Below, piece after piece: positions 1 to 12,800 of a stretch of 64,000 nt of DNA. Location of the stretch: the NCBI GenBank assembly GCA_947652115.1, contig OX393573.1:1146138-1210137 (forward strand), given 5' to 3'. Every line of letters begins with the position of its first letter. Position 1 is the first letter of the stretch. The translations under genes and the position numbers were made by a program. The stretch comes from Blastomussa wellsi (taxonomy: Eukaryota; Cnidaria; Anthozoa; Scleractinia; Plerogyridae). The notes under the pieces are model-generated. The model was not told the DNA's origin. It ran no database searches and saw only the letters and a program-made list of their open reading frames with translations.

Positions 1-101
1 TTCTGTGGAGGTAAGACTAAAAATAGAAAATATATGCATTATGTGAATAAAGAATAGATAATTATCACTGTTGGTCATTGTTAGGTTTTTTCATGCTCAA
101 A

Positions 102-378
102 TGATGGCAAAATGGTTAGTGCGCTCGCCTCCGGATCGAGCGGTCCTGGTTCGAGCCCTGGTCGGACATTGTGTTGTGTTCTTTACTCTCACAGTGCCTC
201 TCTCCACCCAGGTGTATAAATAGGTACCGGCGAATTTACTGCTGGGGGTAACCTTGCGATGGACTAGCATCCCATCCAGGGGGGAGTAGAAATACTCCCA
301 GTCGCTTCATGCCACGGAAACCGGAGATAAGCGGAGATCTGCCACTTAGGCTCGAATGTAGACTTAAATGCAAGTCAC
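102..378 (+). mobile_element. tRNA-derived SINE, copy 1
   Basis: The head is tRNA-like, with an A-box-like stretch near 107-125 and a perfect B box (GGTTCGAGCCC) at 148-158. A body follows that recurs at about 17.06-17.33, 36.33-36.63 and 43.80-44.00 kb. Shared body words include GATGGACTAGCATCCCATCC and a tail beginning CCACTTAGGCTCGAATG. The A and B boxes imply RNA polymerase III transcription when the element was active. No 3' acceptor stem can be drawn, so this is a SINE and not a tRNA gene. The family name is not known to me. Confidence 0.85.
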
Positions 379-379
379 A

Positions 380-1366
380 AAATTGAAAGTATCATGATCG
401 CTTCACTTTTTGCTGAATGTTGCTCTATATCTACAATTATTAAAAAAAAATTACTTTATTCAAGAGCACATCTTGTAATAACAATAACTTTCGGTTGGTC
501 AAATACCAGCAGTGTCCTAATGACCTACAATAACCACTCGTGAACATCGGTTAGGGCGGTTTTCAATTGCGAAGCGGGAGCGAGAAGTCTAAAAAATAGA
601 ATGCAAATTATTGGACCCCAGCGTTACTGAAAACATTAGCGCGTTCTGAGAGAAAGAGGGAATGCCGGTGAAGTTTTCGTTTCAAGTGTTTTGGGGCCAC
701 CGACTTTCGCGCTTGAAAAATCTTCAAAGTCGTCCGTCATTTCGGTTTGTTTGTCTGAGTTACGTCACTTGCGCGCTTCGAAAATAATTAGCGAATTGCT
801 GATTTTGCATTGCTACGTTCAGACTAGGTTTACACTAGAGGGATATTTTACACACATTCATAATCCAGTGACATTGTCAGGAACGGTTATCAAGCGACAA
901 GCATGGTAAACGGCCATCTTGGTTTACCGCAAACCCTTAAGATCGCAGGCGGATAAATATCCGGATTCACTGAAATACCTGTTTACAGAGGGGCATCTTA
1001 TCTCCGTTTCCCAGGGGTTTACTTTCGGCGCCGTCCCTTTCTTTAGTCTCTCTCCTCTTACCCATTTTTTTGAAGAACTTGTGCATCTTGACCTGGTTTC
1101 CTCCACCTTGGGCAGCTCACTTCACAACCTTATAATTTCTAGACTGTTCACAGCCTCTCTATTTTTCAACGCAAGAGAACGCGAAAGAACCAGTCAGTGA
1201 AGCGAGTGCGAGCCCAAAGCACGAGGCCGGGGTTCGGCAAGGGCGAGCAAAGAAAACCAAAAAAAAAGTTATCTTCGCTTCCCCTTCCCCCACCCTCACG
1301 CCTCCTTTAACGTGCTAGCGTCCACTTCTTTCGCGACTCCTTTCTTGCGTTTGGCGGTAAACATCA
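380..1366. other. Intergenic stretch, no gene recognised
   Basis: This lies 3' of the DIDO/PHF3-like gene. The open frames are short, overlap on both strands, and show no domain or splice structure. I see no RNA gene. Part of it may be old transposon sequence, but I cannot assign it. Confidence 0.5.
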
Positions 1367-1637
1367 TTCTTGTCACCAGAGCCACTTGTCCCTCTTAGCC
1401 GGCTGGGCCTGTGCACGAGGAACAAGTGGCTCTGGGGACACATGATATGATTCGCTGAAATCAAACAAAAGTGAGTCCAATCACATCAGCCGTTTTAAAA
1501 TACCTTTGTCGTTAGCACGTTTAAAACGGGAAATTGTTAGATTTCAGCAAATCAAATCATGTGTCCCCAGAGCCACTTGTTCCTCGTGCACAGGCCCAGC
1601 CGGCTAAGAGGGACAAGCGGCTCTGGGGACGAGAATG
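1367..1637. mobile_element. Foldback MITE, family with CTCGTCCCCAGAGCC ends, copy 1
   Basis: The two arms are near-perfect inverted repeats. The left arm (about 1367-1460) contains CCAGAGCCACTTGTCCCTC and the right arm (about 1545-1637) reads as its reverse complement, including the Pro-rich-looking CACGAGGAACAAGTGG block. The loop is about 90 bp. A second copy with the same arms and loop lies at about 34964-35293, so this is a dispersed non-autonomous DNA element. No transposase is present. Confidence 0.8.
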
Positions 1638-1959
1638 AGCAAACATGCGACGAGTCACTACGACGCAGTTACGAGAAAGACCATTTACTAGGTGTTAAAG
1701 AAACGTCACTGAACGGCTTTAGTAAAATACCACAGAACCATGAAATCTCTAAAAAGTTAGCATCCTTTGTACACAAAATACAACCCAGAAGTAAAACTCT
1801 ATGCTAAACAAAAACGTTTCCGAACGCCGACGATCAATCGGTAGCAACGTCTCGACTGTCCGAGTTAACTTCGTGAAGCCTCCGAAGACTCCAATACATA
1901 GATTCTATTGTCAATTACTACAAACTTTAGATAGAACAGTCTCTAACAAACTGCGTTGA

Positions 1960-3869
1960 TCACCGCCTCCATCTATCCCGACTCCAGCGCTCTTTAAATC
2001 TTCTCTCTTCTCTGCGCTCCTCGTATCTTGGCCGCTCGTCTAACGGATGATCCTGTCTATCATCCTGCCACTGACGACCGAGCCTTTGCTGATGTCGCCA
2101 GTCATCCCGAGGGAAACGCGGATTACTTGAATCGCCAGGTCGGGTATCCCGAGGGAAGCGCGGCTCGTTGTACCAACCACCCCTGTGCCTGTCCTCTGTT
2201 CTCCTTTGCTCGGGATAATCATCTCTGTGCTCGCTTGGCACTCGCCGATTTTCCATACGCGATTCATGAGCCGCCAATCGTGCACGCTCTTCTGGTCGAA
2301 GACCGCTGTACTGCTGTCCTGTCTGCTGGGTGACGTTGTTCGCATGGCGTGTGACTTGAGGCGGTTCAGACGGGTTCCATCTGTTGGAATGACCGCTGTC
2401 CGGGAGGACTGGTTGCTGTCTTTGATCAGAGGGAGGTCTGGGCTGAGAGCTTTGGTCTGAAGAGGTAAATGGGTGCGGTCCACGAATATTGGATGTGGGT
2501 AAATGTGGACTTGCACTGATAGAAACATCACGCTGTGGCATGCTTCCAGTTGAGCTGGCCAACACTGACTGGCTGTCAGAGACAACCGAAGACTGTGGTC
2601 CACGTCCAACGGAAGATACTGGCTGTCTCTCAGTGACACCTAAAGACTGTGGTCCACGCCTAGCTGTGGACAGTGGCTGTATGTCAGTGGCACCAGCAGG
2701 CTGCTGTATGGGTTCATTGACAGATTCTGTGCGTCTGTCAGCCACACGTAAAGGCAGCGGTATGTGTCTATCAGCAGACGCGGCCTGTCGGTCAGTAGCA
2801 CCTGAATTCTGCAGCGGGTGACCAGACGAACCTAATGCAGTTGGTTGGTTGTCAGTCATACTAGAGAACTGTGGTTCACGACTACTGTAAACTGTTGGCT
2901 GTGATGAACTGTTGGCAGAAGGCACCGATTGCAAATCGCGATTGGCTGGTGCAACAGGCTGCAGTATAGTGCTAGCTGATGCCACGGACTGGATGCCAAC
3001 ACCGGGAGAAATGGGGGATTGGCTTGCTGTAGTGCTTGGTGTTGCTGCAGCAGCACTGGATCCTAATGGTAGCACTGTACTCAGTGCTGCCAAGTGGGGG
3101 CTTACGCTTTTAACAGCAGCACTTTGGAGCCTCTGAAGAGTGGATACCAGCACCTGAAAGCTGGAAGGTTTAGAAGTCACCTCAGTTGCCACAGTTACTG
3201 CAGGTTTGACTGGAGTGGGTTCAGTGGGATTAAGATCAAGCTCCAACCCTTCCTCTGGATCATACGGAGCATCATCATCTTCATCAATCCTCTTACTCTC
3301 CCCTCCCTTCAGCCCTACTTTGACAGCGTCTGCAACCTCTGTTTTGTCTTCAATCGTTCCTTCGGATTCGTTGTTTCCCGATGCTGTTCCTTTCCGTTGT
3401 GTCTGTGCTAAGATGTACTGCCGCGCACGCTCTTGAAGATCTAACAACTGCTGTTTCTGTGCTTCAAGGGATGGAACGGACACCTTGTCGCTGGAGACAG
3501 TGGGAGAGGTCATGGCTCCAGAAGAAGACGCCAGTGAAGGTGTTGAGGTTTCGGAAACGGGTGAAGCTTTAGCTGGTGAATTTTGAGCTTCTTTGTTCGC
3601 AATCTTGGCTTGACTTGTGTTGTATTGGAACACAATGTCATCAATATCGGCTGGTGGTGAGTCATGAAGATCACTCAACACGCTTCGCTTGTTGGCTGGG
3701 CTCTCCACAGTGCCTACCTCACTGCCGCTGGTCTCGACGCTTGCTGAACTGGTTCGCCGCTTTGGTGGTGGTGACAATGAACGCTGACTGAGTGCACGCG
3801 GGCGTTTAAACACTGCCTTGGATCGGACTATGACACCAAGTAGCATGTGAGGACGAGGCTCGTCTAACC
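1960..3869 (-). CDS. DIDO/PHF3-like last exon: end of SPOC and disordered Arg-rich tail
   Basis: 636 codons from acceptor cgctcag/GGTTAG at 3869 to the TGA stop at 1960-1962. After LDEPRPHMLLGVIVRSK it is low complexity: Ser/Thr/Pro-rich, then Gln-rich imperfect 18-residue repeats (RGPQS... spaced 18 aa), then a tail rich in Arg, Asp and Glu with PRFPRD repeated and ending RDRWRR. This kind of tail is typical of DIDO long isoforms and resembles RNA-binding or splicing-factor RD/RE tails. Confidence 0.93.
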
Positions 3870-6800
3870 CTGAGCGTAGGAAAATATAAAGAATCGATCA
3901 GTTGCATTTTTTAGCTCAAAGATCAGTGGCACTCACTCACAAAAATCTGTTAATTTATGCATTAAACCTGAATTAATCCAGCTCAACCGTGAGCTAGCTG
4001 ACAGTAACCTTTGGCTTGACCTTTGTTGTGCTGTTTCAGCAGGCAAGTTAAACACGTAACTCAACCACTGCTACAGCTAGGGAGTTGTGGCAGGGGGGAA
4101 AACAGGTGATCCCCTGCCCCCACTCCACTGCCCAACGCCAAGTATACAAAAACTCACAGAACTCTCGCCACTTGTAAATTTTTCAGCTGCTCAATTTAGC
4201 AAGGAAGAAATTCATCATTAAAAGGGCTGTGTCATGGTTTGTGCATCTTGAACAATTTACCGTAGCTTAAATTTCCCAAATTCGTCATTTATAATCCATC
4301 TCAATCTTCTCCATCCTTAACCATCCTTGTTCCTTTTTGCTTCAGTATCACTTCTTGGTGTTTTTCGTCATAAGTAAAACTATTATTTTGAAGTTCCCTA
4401 ACAGTAATTTGGTTTGTCAAAAAATGCCTCAATAGTTATACATTGTGACGACTTACCAGGCCCATCAAATGGCAGTAACTCTGGCGGTACGGGTTGATGG
4501 GAAGCTAAAGGAACCAGGTACATATCCTTGACTCCCGTGTAACAGTTACTGACCACTCCACAGCGCTTCCGGCTGTAGAAGTACGAGTACAGGGAGACAT
4601 AGCTTAGCTTCTCGTCATCTGAGGATGCCTCGTACCTTATCACACACACCTCCTGAAAGAAAATTCATTGTTGTCAACACTTTGTTAGGTTAACACAACG
4701 CAAAATGTCACAATGACAAGTTGCAGAGCCATGTAATAAACTGTAAGCAATAAAATAAGCTCAGCAGGGGGTACGTATTAAGTATGTGCAGCTGCAACAC
4801 ATCCTGGGCAGCAGGCAGGCTGAAACTGTCTTAATGTACCTTCAACTTCTCAATACTAATATTGCAAGAAATGTATAGTAATCTGGTAATGAGAATTCAG
4901 CACTCCCTACCCTTGAAGTGGAACTCTTCAGCTGCAAGAGGTAATCCCACACTTGTTCATGGGCTATCCTGCCCTGGACATGCAATGTGTCTGGCAACAA
5001 CTGCAACAGGTCATCACACGACCCAGAGACACGGTAAGCACTGGTACCAAACTTAGCCACACTCTGCATCATCACAAACCCTTTCCACACTGCCGGAACT
5101 TTTTTCGGAGTCTTGGCGAGCACAGAAGGTGAGACAGGTGGCTGGGTAACTGTCGCCGAGTCTGGCGAACTGCAAATAAAGAAACAGATGATGATTATTA
5201 TTTAGCCTTTTCTTCCTGGTGCCAGAGAGAAAACGCCACTAAATTATTACAGTTTGGACACTCAAACCGTAAACACTTGCCATTTCTTTAAACATTTTTT
5301 TCATGATTATCCAGAGCCACTTATTACTGTTTTCAGCACCCAGGAAAGCTAACTCTTCTGTTTATAATAATGCCTAAAATTGGATAAAGGTAAAGAGAAT
5401 GGACAAAAACGGTCAAGTGTTCATGTTTTGAGTGTCCTCACCCGATTGTAAGGAAAGCTAATGTATAGCCATGTTAAATCTTTAAAAACACATGATCTAC
5501 ATTTTCAAGGTTCCTTCTCCTTCCTTCTTAATTCATCACGTTAAAACAATGGAAATCAGAACCGTAACCGTGGTTTGGAAATGTGATCTTAATTAGCATA
5601 GATTTTAACGATTTTATTTCTTCGTTTTCTCCGTAGTTTTAGTTTCGATTGAGAAGATATATCAAACACTCGAGACAGTGTTTCAAAAAATTTCCAAACA
5701 CCTCGAAGTTCGTCAAACATACTACGCAGCTCGTCATATTTTCAACTCTCTTCTCAGTGTTTGGAATATGATGAAACACTGTCTCTCGTGTTTGATATAT
5801 TACTTCTAGCAATAATGTTTCGGTCTTCCCCAGTCTAAATCATCCATGTTCCTTTTTGCTTCAGACTACCCCCCACCTAGGGTGAGTCACAATATTCCCA
5901 GTAAATTCAAATAATAAAAACAGTAATAAGCCCTGGTAGTTTGTTCAAGTGGCTGGAGAGCCACCTTAGTTAGCATTAGCTATAACACACCTTGCAGAGG
6001 TGACAATATCCATAGGTGTAGGTGATGGGATGGAACTCTCAGCCACAGCTTGTACACTATTGGGTAAAGGATAAGAAGAATAAGCACCGAACCAAAGCAT
6101 AAAACCTTAAACAGAGCTACAATGACCAACAATTACTGCAGTTTACTTTTATGGTTGTACCTTATTTCACACCCCTCCCCTCCCCTCTCCCCACCAATCT
6201 CGCCTAAAACAGAACAAAACAACACAACTTACATTGTTGTAGAAACAAGTGGTGCTGGTGTTTCTCTTCTGGGGGGCTCCCCTGGGGGTGCCATTTTACC
6301 AGTGCAAATGCGGCAGTTGAGATCAAACAAATGTATACGATGTTCATCTGTGGTGTCGAGTAGTAACGTGCTGGAGCTTGTGTTGCTATCCGGGAGGCCT
6401 TTCTCCACCTTCAGCTCTGCATCAGCCTTGACGGAGTTCTAAACATGTCACACAAAAGAGAAAAGATCTCCCTTTTTAATTTCAAGATATTTTTGGCTCA
6501 GATGACGAAACACTCGCCTCCAACCTGAATTTGAGTTTGTTGTTGGTTTACGCCTTGCTCTGGGAGTTAACCTCAACACCCTGTTTGTTAAAAGGTTGGT
6601 ATTGTTTTCCACCAGGTAAATCGCTATCCTGACGATAGCCATTTTGATCACATTTAATCATCACAAATTTTCCCCAAATAATTTCATCACGGTATATCAT
6701 TAAGGGGTTTGGCTTGTGAGCAACTTCCCAAACTAAAAGCCATTGCTTGAACAAACTCATCTCATATGTCACCAAAGCCCACCAAAAAGGTTCATTTACA

Positions 6801-9800
6801 TTCACAGATCTTTCAAACTCAGACATGTTTTTTTTTTTTTACTGGAGATCCATGAACATAAGCATGCAACTGCAGGAAAAAGCCAGATAATCAGGCAAGA
6901 ACACAGCTGAGTTTCTACTAAATATTATTAGTGTAAAAAGGGACTGTTCTCACCTCAAGAGTACTCAAATCATCATCATCTATTTCGACTTCACCCTGAA
7001 AAAATTACAATGTAGAGTCAATATTGGTAAGCATTGACTCCGGGTGGTTTTTCACGCAATTGGGGACGAGTCTGTATGTGAATTATTTTACAGCTGTACA
7101 GTTCATGTATAAAACCACAAGGGCTATTGAATGGTATGAATAATTCACTTCCTTCCTATAAACAGTCAATCTAAAGAAGTTAGCAGAAAGACACCACTAA
7201 TTAATGAGAATAAAGTTGTCAACAGTAGTTAAAATTATACTACAATACATGTATGGAAGTGTACAAAATTAAGATTTCGATCACTACAAGTGTTTGACGT
7301 GAAATAAATCCTTGATATTTCTGATTTTATTACAACCTACAGATAATTCTCTGGCTAAAGTTGGTATTTTTAAAGACAAAAAGATCACTCCAAGATCATT
7401 GGCACCCAAAATTCACAAAACAAAAGACAGTCAGCAATGTGTATAATAATGATCTTTCTTACCCCATAAATGTACAGAATCTTTGATTAAATACATGTAC
7501 AAATAGTTTATAATTATGGTGATGGCCATATAAATAAAAAAATATATATTTAATATAAAGTATAAAATAAAAAAATCTCACCTTGTGTGTTTTCTTGATG
7601 TGTGCCTTTGATGCATTAATTTCCTCTTGATTCATCCTGATCATTTCCAAAGTCTAATGAAAACAATAATATTGTAATAGTTACTGTGAAACTAAGAAAA
7701 CCGCAAACACCAGCAATACTTATGGAATGTTGTTATGTTGCAAGAAAAAAGTCAATCAGGTGTGAGAAAAATAAACGGCAAACAGCAACAGTAATAATAA
7801 TAATTTTTTATTTTTAGTCTTTCCTGTAAAACCGTGAATACCAGAAATGTTTATGGAATGTTCTTGTGTTACAAAGAAAAAGCCAATCAGGTGTGAGAAA
7901 ACTAAACCACAAAAAGCAACGGTCATTAGTTTGTGGTTTTGAAGTTTGTTCGCATGTCCTGAACTTTGCTGTGATTGGTCACTATACAATAAACATTCCA
8001 GAAATTTTTTCTGGCGTTCACGGTTTTACGGGAAAGACTGTAATTGTTTTTGCCTTGGAATAACGAACACTTACATGCTTTGTTTCCTGTTCACGCCAAG
8101 TGGCCAACTCTGGTGATGCCAGCTGCTCAGGCGTCATTCGAACAAGACGATCCACAGTTATTTCCCCAGATAGCACATGCCGAAACAGCACCTGAAAGTT
8201 AACAAACCTATGTCAGTTTTTTCTTTCTTTCTTCTTCTTACTTTGCCCCACTCCCACAGTGCTAAGAGACTCCTCTAATACATGATTCCCAATTTTAAGA
8301 ACTTTTCACGTGCACTTGAGCGCAAAAATTTTCTACCATTGATTTTTTTCTGAAACTCTCACCACTGTCAGATAAGGGGTCACCGACTTCGTTTTGTAGA
8401 TAACATGCCCAGAAGAATACCCTAAATCTGAAAACTCGCGCTTCGTTAACGAATACGGCTACAGTGTCTGTAAGCACAAAAATATTGCAAATAAATCTTT
8501 GAAATGAACGTATCTCTGTCAAATGTTGTTTAAATGGACCCATAAAGTGAATTTATTCAATTGATGTGGTTCCTTAAAGAAAAAATTCGCATTTACTGAC
8601 CACATTTGCACTCGCCTAACAGCCGCAAGATGGCAGGATTCGATGTCCTGTGGGCAGAAAACCTTAAAATTTTAAACTTCCCACATTGATTTTTTGTTCA
8701 TTTTTTGACAATCTGCCGAGAATTGTAAATAAAATCAGTTCATGAAAAAAAAGTAGGGGTCACCAACCATTTAAGAGAGTAAACTATCAGCAAAGTTACG
8801 AAACGGCTTCTGGCCCTTTGTTTTTTCTCAGCGCGCATGCTCGATGGATGACGTGGCGTAACAAATCCCGTGCGCAGTAACGATGCGCAGAAACAATTAG
8901 CGCGAATGTCCTTAAACGTGACCTCTGAACGAATAGTTGAATTAGGCATGATGACGTCTTAAGATTGTAGCACCCTAAACGGGAATCGCTTTCATTTTGC
9001 GTGAAGGTGAAAGCAGTTTGATTATTATTCGTGATGTGTGAAAATTAACGCCAAATATTAGATTTTGCAAGGGGGTATATGGGACCTTCAATATAGCACC
9101 ATGCCTCCACCTTGCCTCCCACAATAAAATGTAAAACTGATGACCTTGCCTTGTTTCTAGGGTCCTTGAGGTTAAACATCAAACTGCGATACTTGTTCTT
9201 GTAGCGATGCCCAGTGTCTCCAAAGAAAGAGAACATTTCTCCTTCTACATTGTGAGAGCACTTGTCAATATCCTCTTCACGTGCACTCAGATCCTGTTGT
9301 TCCTTTGATCTGCAAAAGGGCCATCAGCATCAATTTAAAAAACAGAAGGAATTTTACTTTTGCTGTACCCAAACACCCAGCTGGCCAATTAGGAGCCTTG
9401 TGAACAACCCTGATAACTTGTAAACAATCCTTATTACTTCTAACATCAAGTCACTGAGAACTAAATTGAATGTCAATGGATTTTTGGTCAAACTTGCAAG
9501 TGGTGATACTTAATACATGTAGTACTATTTTTGGGTGCTTTAGTGGCAGATTGAGTTCATTTGGACTCGCATGGGTCTTTTGGCTCATGCTCAAACCATG
9601 GCGTGACCCACCTTGCCAGAAAGCTGCCAAAATGTACCAAACAGCTATGATTAGGGAAAAAGCTCCTCCGTAACTTTAAAAAAATCTCTTGCACATTTAG
9701 TCATTGCCTTCACTCATTAACTTTAAAAACCAAACACTAACCAGAAAACAGAAAAAAAAGTTGCTTTCACTATTTTTACCAGAAATTTAAAAGTTTCATT

Positions 9801-12800
9801 CACCGTTAAAAAACCAGTTGGTGTTTATTTAAAAAGACCCTGGGCACAAATGCGAAAGCCTTGTACCTTGTGGTCAAGATTTCTTTCAGAGATTTCCTAA
9901 TGTTCTCTCTCACAGTGTTCTCGCTATCCTCTTTCTTCTCTTTCTTTTTTTCATCTCTAACAACTGGAATTACAAATAATACAAAATGCACAATTAACAT
10001 CAAATTAATTTATCCTACAAAATACATTATACTTATTTGTGTCAGAAAAGTAGGCCAGCCACGCTTAGCCGATGTGTTGTGATTAAATAAATAAAACAAT
10101 GGGCTTCAAGGAGGCCCCTCAACAAAACTGCAAATTTAACTAAAACTGCAAATTTTCCAAAAGTTACTAAAATCGCAAAAAAAAAAACGTAAAATTGGTA
10201 AAATCTGTAAAATCTGCAATTTTTGCAAGGCCATCATGAGAAAATATAAAATTTGTAATTTTTCGTAATTGCGTTTAATCCTGGACATAAGTGTCATGTT
10301 TGTGATTTCTTTCAGTTTGAAAGTAATCTGATCAGAAAAATAAATTAAAATACCATGCCCCTTGCAAGCAGGGACAGACAAACCTGTTGGCCGAAGCACT
10401 TCAAATGTCGGATGATCCTGAAGCCAATAAAAAATCTCTTCCTGAGAAGGTGCAGCCACACCCGCTATCACCCTCCCAGTACATCTCTCCACGACTGCTA
10501 TGCCCTCTTTTGAAAGTGTAGATTCTGCCTGAGATGAGACTGGTGCTGGGTATGAATTCCACGGGACTGGACCTAGAAGGCTTGGCTGAATCATAATAAA
10601 ACATTTATATGTCAGTTATCAGACAACACCCGGCCAGACACCTCTTATCAGGGCCACCTTAATTCAAAAGCAAAAACATTACATGTGCTTTAAATACATT
10701 CTGTAGGACGCCTTGAACTTTGCCAAAATTGTATATTATCATGCTCGTCACAATTTAGATAATTAAAAAGTGGGGGTCATCAAGCTTGTTTTGGGTAATA
10801 AGCACATAAAACTAAACTTAATGGTGCTGTTAACAGGTCCTATAGTTGCTATGGTACTCTGTTATCACAAAAATGATAACGACCTTGTCGCCAAGAATTG
10901 GATGTTATTATTTTTGGTATCAACTGATAATCAGAACAAGTGCTGGAAACATGTACCAGTCACCTTCGCCAACTTGAAATAATTCTAGAAACCGTTTGCA
11001 ACAAGATTCTATTTGAACAGTTTTCAGGAGCAATCAAGGAAGGCAGAATCTTATTCATTTGATTTAAATATTGTGATTCTTAAAATTTCTACATTTTACT
11101 ATTACTCTGTTATTTTTGTTACCTGTAAATATTGTCATTTTTACCGGTAATTCAATTTTTATTTTTACTGTGTAACTTTTTTTAACTTAGCTTTAATAAT
11201 TATATAGTAATGCGCTTTTGAATAATTTTATAGAAAAAGCGCAATATAAGTGCTAAATATTAAATTATTAATTAAATTAATCTTACTGTTGATGATGTAA
11301 CACTCTTGGAAGATGAACCTGAGGATTTTAATCCCATCCTCTTGTTCTTCTCCTCTGTGAGGATTTTTAGTGATTCCTCAGCATGTCTGCAGTTGCAAAA
11401 TAAAAAAAATAAGAAACACAAACAGTAACAGTAGGGTTTGAAAACTTGATCCTACCAAAATAATACGATCATGATGATTGTACACGTAACTGCAGTACTT
11501 TCATGTGGTACTGTTTATTATGCTGTACAAGGTCGTTCTAACTTTTAAGTCTGTGGATGAAACCCTAGTGTGTAACCATTCAAATGAAAGCTATTGAGCA
11601 GTACTTTCATGTGGTGCTGTTTATTATGCTGTTCCAGGTGATTCTAACTTTTAAGTCTGTGGATGAAACCCTAGTGTGTGACCATTCAAATGAAAGCTAT
11701 TGAGCAGTACTTTCATGTGGTACTGTTAATTATGCTGTACAAGGTGATTCTAACTTTTGAGTCTGTGGATGAAACCCTAGTGTGTGACCATTTAAATGAA
11801 AGCTATTGAGCAGTACTTTCATGTAGTACTGTTTATTACGCTGTACAGGATGGTTTTAAAGGGAACCTCGGCTCTTGAATCAAGTTGATAGTAGGTATTA
11901 TTTATTTATTTATTTATTTATTGCTAATGCTACAGATACTGTTTTTTAATTACTAATACCTGCCCAGATTAGCTGAGGCTATACTGGGGTTGCAAAAATT
12001 CTGTATATATTTTTGAAGTAAATAAAGTTTGCATTGTATTGTTGTTGTATTGTATTTTATAGTGTTCAATTTACAAATTTTCCCGGATAGGTGAGAAATA
12101 ACATTCCATAATTCCTTAGCCTGCGTAGCTGGCGGGATTCGCGGCGAAGTGCTTTTGTTTTTTGGGAGGCCTTCGTCAGAGCGGCAAAGCCGTGGAGAGA
12201 TTGGTGAGGAATTGAGTTGAAATCCCACCTGCCCTAATGGCTGGATTTTTTGGAATTATGCGTTCACCCAGTGAACTCGAATTTCCGATTGGCTGATAGT
12301 GGTGAAATGCCAATCAAATGTTAATTGATACTTCATCTTTCCCATGCCGGCGGTCACAGAAAAATATCCATGATCACGAACAACAAATCTGCGTTAACAT
12401 TTAATGGATGGGCCCGTTATCGCAAATATTCAATGCAAGTTGTCATAAACTTTGCGGAAAATTTCAGTTCTGGTCCTTCCAGAGCTAACATTTTGAGATC
12501 TAAACATATCATGAAAGTAGTAATGAGCCAAAACAAAACGCACCGACAAAACGTATGCAAATTACTAAGGTGTCAAATTCTACTAACAGCTACAGGAAAC
12601 TGTCAGGAACCGTGGGCAACCGTGCAAACCTGCGAAGTCCTACTGTATGACCTCTACACATTGTGGTTAACTTAAAACGCCTCCAAATAGCGCTATCACA
12701 AATAAATGGAAAGCAAAAAAGGGTCGGAAGACCGAATTAGTGTCACAAACGTAGGATTAGTAATTAGTTTGCGGTTTTGAGGTTCGTTCGCTCTATACAA

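Noticed and set aside
107..175. Possible tRNA gene from A and B boxes
   Set aside because: No acceptor or anticodon stem closes, and the sequence continues into a body shared with three other copies, so it is a SINE.
691..1200. Two plus-strand open frames of 72 and 93 codons
   Set aside because: No domain, no splice signals, overlapping minus-strand frame of similar length; chance ORFs.
2028..3791. Several plus-strand frames opposite the last exon of the DIDO/PHF3-like gene
   Set aside because: Shadows of the real minus-strand coding exon, kept open by its Ser/Arg-rich composition.
11492..11855. Regular direct repeats resembling a CRISPR array
   Set aside because: Whole 106-bp unit is conserved with no unique spacers, in an animal gene intron; minisatellite.
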